NCBI RefSeq assembly: GCF_014648055.1
Contig: NZ_BMQJ01000003.1
Location: forward strand, 434,001-498,000
Source of the DNA: Streptosporangium pseudovulgare
GTDB lineage: Bacteria > Actinomycetota > Actinomycetes > Streptosporangiales > Streptosporangiaceae
DNA length: 64,000 bases
Direction: 5' to 3'
Positions 60,040-64,000 of this stretch are shown in pieces; position 1 is the stretch's first letter; the number at the start of each line of letters is the position of its first letter. A program made the position numbers and the translations under genes. The notes under the pieces were generated by a model that was not told where the DNA came from, made no database searches, and saw nothing but the letters and a program-made list of their open reading frames with translations.

Positions 60040-61101
60040 TCAGGGGCGGCGGGTGGAGCCGCGCCGGACCAGCCGCCAGTGAGGAGGCTCGGCGTCCCCG
60101 GCCGCGGGGGGCGCGCCGAGAGCCACCCGCGCGCAGCGCGCACCCTGGTCGCGCAGGGACTGGGCGATGGTGGTCAGCTCCGCGGCGGCGGCCGCCTCGG
60201 TGTCGTCCCACCCGGTGACCGCGAGGTCGCCGGGGACGTCCACCCCCAGGCGCGCCGCGGCGCGGAGGGCGCCCAGGGCCAGCTCGTCGCTCATCGCCGC
60301 GATCGCGTCGCAGGGGTCCGGGCCGGTCAGCAACCCGGTCGCGAGCGCGTCCGCCTCGCGGGCGTTGTTGGTGGAGCAGACAGCCACCCTGACCTGCTCC
60401 CACGGCTCGCCGGTGGCGGTCCAGGCGTCCCGGAAGCCGTGCAGGCGCTGCCTCGTGACACGGAAGGTCGCGGCGGCGGGGGCGATGCCGGGGAAGACGC
60501 CGGTGGCCCTGGTGCGGTCGAGCGGGAAACCGAGCACCGCGGGCCGGTGGGCGCCGGAGAACGCCTCGCGCCCCGCCGTCTCGGCGGCGGCCCGGTCGTC
60601 CGCGGCCACGAAGGGGAGGTCGTCCCGGAACGGGCCGCCGTGCACCACCGCCGGCAGCCCCAGGGCGGCGATGGCGTCGATGACGGGGTCGTCGTCCGCG
60701 GTGGTCCAGACGACGAAGCCGTCGACGGCCGCTTCGGCGACGCGGTTCGCGTCCCCCGGTCCTCCGGTCACCGGGACGAGGGTCAGCCCCATGCCGTGGT
60801 CGGCGCAGACCTGGGCGACTCCCGCGAGGAAGCGGGCCGCCTGCGGGTCGTCGAAGGCGTAGGTGAGGTGCTCGCCGAGGACGACGCCCAGATTGCCGGT
60901 GCGGCCGCGGCGCAGCGACCGCGCCCCGGGGTGCGGGCCCGGGTAGCCGAGACGTTCGGCGGCCTCGCGGACCCTGGCCCGCGTGTCGGCCGAGACCCGG
61001 TCGGGGCGGCCGTAGGCATAGGAGACGGTCATCACCGACACCCCCGCCTCGCGGGCGACCTCGGCCATGGTCGCCCGCCGTCCGCCTGCCGTTCCCGCCA
61101 T
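60040..61101 (-). CDS. LacI-family transcriptional repressor
   Basis: 353 residues. N-terminal HTH ATMAEVAREAGVSVMTVSYAYGRPDRVSADTRARVREAAERLGYPGPHPGARSLRRGRTGNLGVV, then a periplasmic-binding-protein-like sensor domain ending VTGWDDTEAAAAAELTTIAQSLRDQGARCARVAL. The hinge segment GARSLRRGRTG is the usual LacI linker. ATG at 61101 gives MAGTAGGRRATMAEV. Divergent from the MFS gene with two perfect operators between; most likely an autorepressor that releases on binding the transporter's substrate. Confidence 0.92.
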   Translation of the reverse strand: MAGTAGGRRATMAEVAREAGVSVMTVSYAYGRPDRVSADTRARVREAAERLGYPGPHPGARSLRRGRTGNLGVVLGEHLTYAFDDPQAARFLAGVAQVCADHGMGLTLVPVTGGPGDANRVAEAAVDGFVVWTTADDDPVIDAIAALGLPAVVHGGPFRDDLPFVAADDRAAAETAGREAFSGAHRPAVLGFPLDRTRATGVFPGIAPAAATFRVTRQRLHGFRDAWTATGEPWEQVRVAVCSTNNAREADALATGLLTGPDPCDAIAAMSDELALGALRAAARLGVDVPGDLAVTGWDDTEAAAAAELTTIAQSLRDQGARCARVALGAPPAAGDAEPPHWRLVRRGSTRRP

Positions 61102-61115
61102 GGGGGAAGGATACC

Positions 61116-61152
61116 TGTGTAACGATACACATCTCTTGTGTATCGTTACACA
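61116..61152. promoter_or_regulatory. Paired LacI operators
   Basis: TGTGTAACGATACACA (61116-61131) and its inverse TGTGTATCGTTACACA (61137-61152) are each near-palindromic and together form one large inverted repeat. Centres are 21 bp apart, two helical turns. The right operator ends one base before the ATG of the MFS gene. Confidence 0.85.
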
Positions 61153-61153
61153 C

Positions 61154-62419
61154 ATGTCGGGTTCCGAAATCGTCTCCGGGCGGCGGGCCGCCTACGCGGG
61201 CTTCGTGGTCTTCGGCGCGTTCTGGGGAGCCTGGGGGGCGTCGGTGCCCGCCATCCGCGACCAGGCGGGTCTGGACGACGGCCGGCTGGGCCTCGCCCTG
61301 CTGTTCGTCGGCGCCGGGGCGCTGCCCGCCATGCCCGCCGCGGGCGTGGCCGTCGACCGCTGGGGACGCCGGCCGGCCGCCTTGCTGCTCGTGCTGCTCG
61401 GCGCGGTGGGAACGGCGGTGGCGCTCACCGCGCGCGACCTGTGGAGCCTGTCGGCGGGCCTCGCCCTGCTCGGCGCGGCCTCCGGGGCGGCGGACGTGGC
61501 GATCAACGCGGCCGCCGGGGCGGCGGAGCAGGCCGCGGGACGGCCCGTCATCACCCGCGCGCACGGGTTCTTCTCCGCGTCCGTCGTGCTCGCGAGCCTC
61601 TCCACCGGGCTGCTGGCCGGCGCGGGGGCGCCGGCCTTCCTGCCGTTCCTGCTGGTCGCCCTGGTCGCCGCGGGACTGGCACCGGTGATCGCGGCGGGCG
61701 GGCGGGCCGGCGCGGCCGATCGTGCGGCACGGCGTGGTACGGGCACGCCGGGGGAGCGGGCGGACGGGGGCGGCGGTCCGGCGCGGGCACGGCCGGCGGG
61801 GGAGGCGGCTCCGGAAGGACGCGCGGGGCGGCCCGCCGTACGTCTCGCGCCGCTCCTGCTGTTCGGCGGGCTGGGCGCGCTGGCCTTCGCCGCCGAGAAC
61901 GCCCACCAGAGCTGGGGGGCGGTCTACCTGGCCGACGTGCTCGGCGCCGGGCCGGTGCTCGCCGCGGCCGCCCCGGCGGTCTTCGCGGCCGTCGTCGCCG
62001 TCACCCGTTTCTCCGCCGGCCGGGTGGCGTCCTGGCGCGCCGCGACCGTGCTCGTCTGCGGCGCCGTGACCGCCGCCGCCGGGAGCTCGGCGGTGGCCGC
62101 CGCTCCCTCCGCACCCGTGGCGCTGGCCGGGCTCGTCCTGGCCGCGGCGGGGACCGCGGTGCTGTTCCCCACATTGCTGGCCGCGGCGAACGACGGTGTC
62201 GGTCACGCCGTGCGCGGCCGGGCGACGTCCGTGGTGACGGGCGTCGCCTACCTGGGCTTCCTCGCCGGGCCCGTCTACGTCGGATGGTGGGCCGACGCGA
62301 CCGGCCTGCCGGGGGCCATGGGCGCCGTGGCGGCGCTGTCGCTCGCCCTCGCGCTTGCGGCCTGGCCGGTCCTGCGGGCGGTCCGCAGGCCGACGGGAAA
62401 TAAGGGATGCACCTTTTAG
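61154..62419 (+). CDS. MFS transporter under LacI control
   Basis: 421 residues, about 12 helices. AYAGFVVFGAFWGAWGASVPAIRDQAGLDDGRLGLALLFVGAGALPAMPAAGVAVDRWGRRPAALLLVLLGAVG has the MFS loop motif DRWGRR. A hydrophilic central loop of about 50 residues (GGRAGAADRAARRGTGTPGERADGG) separates the two six-helix halves. The ATG at 61154 is one base after the operator, and no ribosome-binding site can fit, so translation may be leaderless. The LacI neighbour suggests a sugar or sugar-like ligand, but the sequence resembles general YbjJ-type MFS proteins. Confidence 0.85.
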   Translation: MSGSEIVSGRRAAYAGFVVFGAFWGAWGASVPAIRDQAGLDDGRLGLALLFVGAGALPAMPAAGVAVDRWGRRPAALLLVLLGAVGTAVALTARDLWSLSAGLALLGAASGAADVAINAAAGAAEQAAGRPVITRAHGFFSASVVLASLSTGLLAGAGAPAFLPFLLVALVAAGLAPVIAAGGRAGAADRAARRGTGTPGERADGGGGPARARPAGEAAPEGRAGRPAVRLAPLLLFGGLGALAFAAENAHQSWGAVYLADVLGAGPVLAAAAPAVFAAVVAVTRFSAGRVASWRAATVLVCGAVTAAAGSSAVAAAPSAPVALAGLVLAAAGTAVLFPTLLAAANDGVGHAVRGRATSVVTGVAYLGFLAGPVYVGWWADATGLPGAMGAVAALSLALALAAWPVLRAVRRPTGNKGCTF

Positions 62420-62576
62420 GGTAAATTGTCTGCTTGGTGTGCCCGAAAGGGCGCGCCCGTAATGACCGCACGGCGGCCGCGATCCCGCGGTATCTACCCC
62501 GGTCGAAGCCCACCACGACGGTGCGGCTCGCCCCGGCCGGGCGATGCCCTCCGTCTGGACCCTGGACGGAGACCCG

Positions 62577-63794
62577 TTGAAGTCCTACCTCGCCGTTCTC
62601 GGCCTGCCGGGAGCCTGGCGCTTCCTCGCCCCCGCGTTCGTCGCCCGCCTGCCGTACGCCATGCTGCAGATCGGCATCCTGCTCCTGGTGCAGTGGTCCA
62701 CCGGCTCGTACGGCGCGGCGGGGATCGCCTCGGCCGCCGCCGCCGTCGCCCAGGCGCTCGTCGGCCCGCAGACCGGACGGCTGGCCGACCGTCACGGCCA
62801 GCCCAAGGTGCTCGTCCCGCAGGTCGTCCTGCACGCCGCCGCGCTGGGCACGCTGCTGGCGCTGGCCGCCTCGCACGCCTCGCCCGTCACGCTCACCGCT
62901 GTGTCGGCGCTGGCCGGCGGGTCGATGCCGCAGGTCGGCTCGATGGTGCGGGCCCGCTGGGCGCACGTGCTGGGCGGCTCCGGCAGGCTGGGCACGGCCT
63001 TCGCGCTGGAGTCCATGACCGACGAGCTGACCTTCACCCTCGCGCCCATGCTCCTGGTCGCCCTGTCCACCGGCTTCTCGCCCGTCTGGGCGCTGCTCGC
63101 GGCCCTGGTCATGGTGGTGGTCGGCACGCTCGTGTTCGCCGGGGTCCGCGAGGGCGCCCCCGAGCCGGTACCGGTCCACGCGCGCTCCCGGGGCGGGGTG
63201 CTGCGGCTGCGGGGCGTGGCCCTGCTGGCCGTCGCCTTCGTCGCGCTCGGCACCGTCTTCGGCAGCCTCCAGGTCGGCATCACCTCCTCGACGGCCGCGC
63301 TCGGCCAGTCCGCCGCGGCCGGGCCGGTCTACGCGACCTTCTCCGCCGCCAGCCTCGCCGGCGGGCTCCTCTACGGCGTCGTCCGCTGGCGGGTCGGCGC
63401 CCCGGCCCGGCTGGCCGCCGCCCTGACCCTGCTCTCGGCGGCCACCGTCGCACTGTGCTTCGCCGGGTCCGTCCCCATGCTGTACGGCGGAGCCGCCGCG
63501 GCCGGCCTCCTCATCGCCCCGGCCGTCATCACCGGCTACACCCTCGCCGAGGGCCTCGTCCCGGCCGAGGTGCGGACCGAGGCGTTCACCTGGCTCAACG
63601 GCGGGATCGGCCTGGGCATCGCGACCGGCGCCGCCGTGGCGGGCCAGCTCGTGGACCGCTTCGGCGCGTCCCTGGCCTTCCTCGTCCCGCCGGTCACCAC
63701 GGGCCTGGCCGCCCTGCTGGTGCTGCTCTCCCTGCGCCGGCTGCGGCCCGCCCCCGACCCCGCCCTTCCCCGCGAGCCGGCCCTGACGGCCTGA
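62577..63794 (+). CDS. MFS transporter
   Basis: 405 residues, about 12 helices. LPGAWRFLAPAFVARLPYAMLQIGILLLVQWSTGSYGAAGIASAAAAVAQALVGPQTGRLADRHGQPKVLVPQVVLHAAALGTLLALAA includes the motif GRLADRHGQPK. Later MVRARWAHVLGGSGRLGTAFALESMTDELTFTLAPMLLVALST is typical of actinobacterial MFS proteins with unknown substrates. GGACGGAG lies six bases before the TTG at 62577; an ATG 11 codons upstream (62544) is the alternative with a poorer site. An AT-rich stretch at 62415-62435 may hold the promoter. Confidence 0.85.
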   Translation: MKSYLAVLGLPGAWRFLAPAFVARLPYAMLQIGILLLVQWSTGSYGAAGIASAAAAVAQALVGPQTGRLADRHGQPKVLVPQVVLHAAALGTLLALAASHASPVTLTAVSALAGGSMPQVGSMVRARWAHVLGGSGRLGTAFALESMTDELTFTLAPMLLVALSTGFSPVWALLAALVMVVVGTLVFAGVREGAPEPVPVHARSRGGVLRLRGVALLAVAFVALGTVFGSLQVGITSSTAALGQSAAAGPVYATFSAASLAGGLLYGVVRWRVGAPARLAAALTLLSAATVALCFAGSVPMLYGGAAAAGLLIAPAVITGYTLAEGLVPAEVRTEAFTWLNGGIGLGIATGAAVAGQLVDRFGASLAFLVPPVTTGLAALLVLLSLRRLRPAPDPALPREPALTA

Positions 63795-63884
63795 GCCTCC
63801 GTCCGGCGATCCGTACCGGCCGGGCGCCCGCGAACGGCCGGTACGGGTGACCGCCCGGGAACTCCGGAGAACCCGGCCGGCCGG

Positions 63885-63976
63885 TACGGCTGTTCGGACA
63901 CGGATCATGCGGCTGATCGGACACGGGAGGTACGGCTGATCGGACACGGATCATGCGGCTGATCGGACACGAACCG
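63885..63976. repeat. 23-bp tandem repeats near the right edge
   Basis: CGGCTG(A/T)TCGGACACGG begins at 63887, 63910, 63933 and 63956, exactly 23 bp apart. Alternate copies are more alike, giving a 46-bp higher-order unit (63885-63930 and 63931-63976). No spacer structure typical of CRISPR. The gene to the right lies outside the window. Confidence 0.85.
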
Positions 63977-64000
63977 CCCCTCCAGCCGGTCGGCCAGTGG

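Overview
The window is very GC-rich (third codon positions are mostly G or C), uses many GTG and TTG starts, and carries the actinobacterial order ffh / rpsP-khpA-rimM-trmD / rplS / lepB-lepB-rnhB-DUF2469 / yraN-comM-dprA / rpsB-tsf-pyrH-frr-cdsA / rlmN. Two complete conservons (CvnA sensor-kinase-like protein, CvnB roadblock protein, CvnC DUF742 protein, CvnD small GTPase) point to a filamentous actinomycete, most likely Streptosporangiaceae or a relative. That placement is inferred from gene order and style, not from a database comparison. I saw no rRNA, tRNA, CRISPR array, intact insertion sequence or prophage.

Region by region. 1-5.0 kb: the end of a PotC-type permease, a PotA-type ATPase with a long acidic repeat insert, a TetR regulator, and a glycosyltransferase plus aldehyde dehydrogenase pair. 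5.1-9.7 kb: conservon 1. 9.9-11.1 kb: FAD monooxygenase. 11.5-14.9 kb (minus strand): an SsuA/TauA-type ABC importer with two permeases. 15.3-20.0 kb: conservon 2. 20.0-32.1 kb: SRP, ribosome and tRNA maturation, signal peptidases, RNase HII and DNA uptake/processing genes. 32.1-35.2 kb: a decayed NAD(P)-binding gene, an M23 peptidase, and a divergent MFS exporter/ArsR pair with three phased operators. 35.5-42.2 kb: translation, UMP kinase and CDP-diglyceride synthesis genes, a SUFU-domain protein and rlmN. 42.2-43.9 kb: a fragment of a DUF4143-type ATPase and an ABC-2-type exporter. 44.1-56.2 kb: a polyamine/agmatine catabolic island (PucR regulator, agmatinase family enzyme, NCS1 permease, Lrp regulator, aminobutyraldehyde dehydrogenase, PotADBC importer, PuuB-like oxidase). 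56.4-63.8 kb: accessory genes (GNAT, SnoaL, TetR, hydrolase, DUF5709, LacI, two MFS transporters).

How the genes fit together. The polyamine island reads as a full route: import of putrescine/spermidine by PotABCD, possible import of a guanidino compound by the NCS1 permease, hydrolysis by the agmatinase homologue, oxidation by the PuuB-like flavoenzyme and conversion of the aldehyde by the dehydrogenase, with PucR and Lrp proteins as likely controllers. The left edge may hold a second Pot system. The two conservons are paralogous, share orientation, and bracket a monooxygenase and an importer.

The most unusual structural signals are: (a) short tandem duplications that span or abut the stop codon at six separate genes; (b) low-complexity expansions inserted inside otherwise conserved proteins (PotA, ComM, DprA, an ABC ATPase, both CvnA); (c) a 22-bp sequence found upstream of both yraN and the M23 peptidase gene; (d) helically phased operator arrays in two divergent regulator/transporter pairs; and (e) two gene remnants not recorded by intact reading frames.
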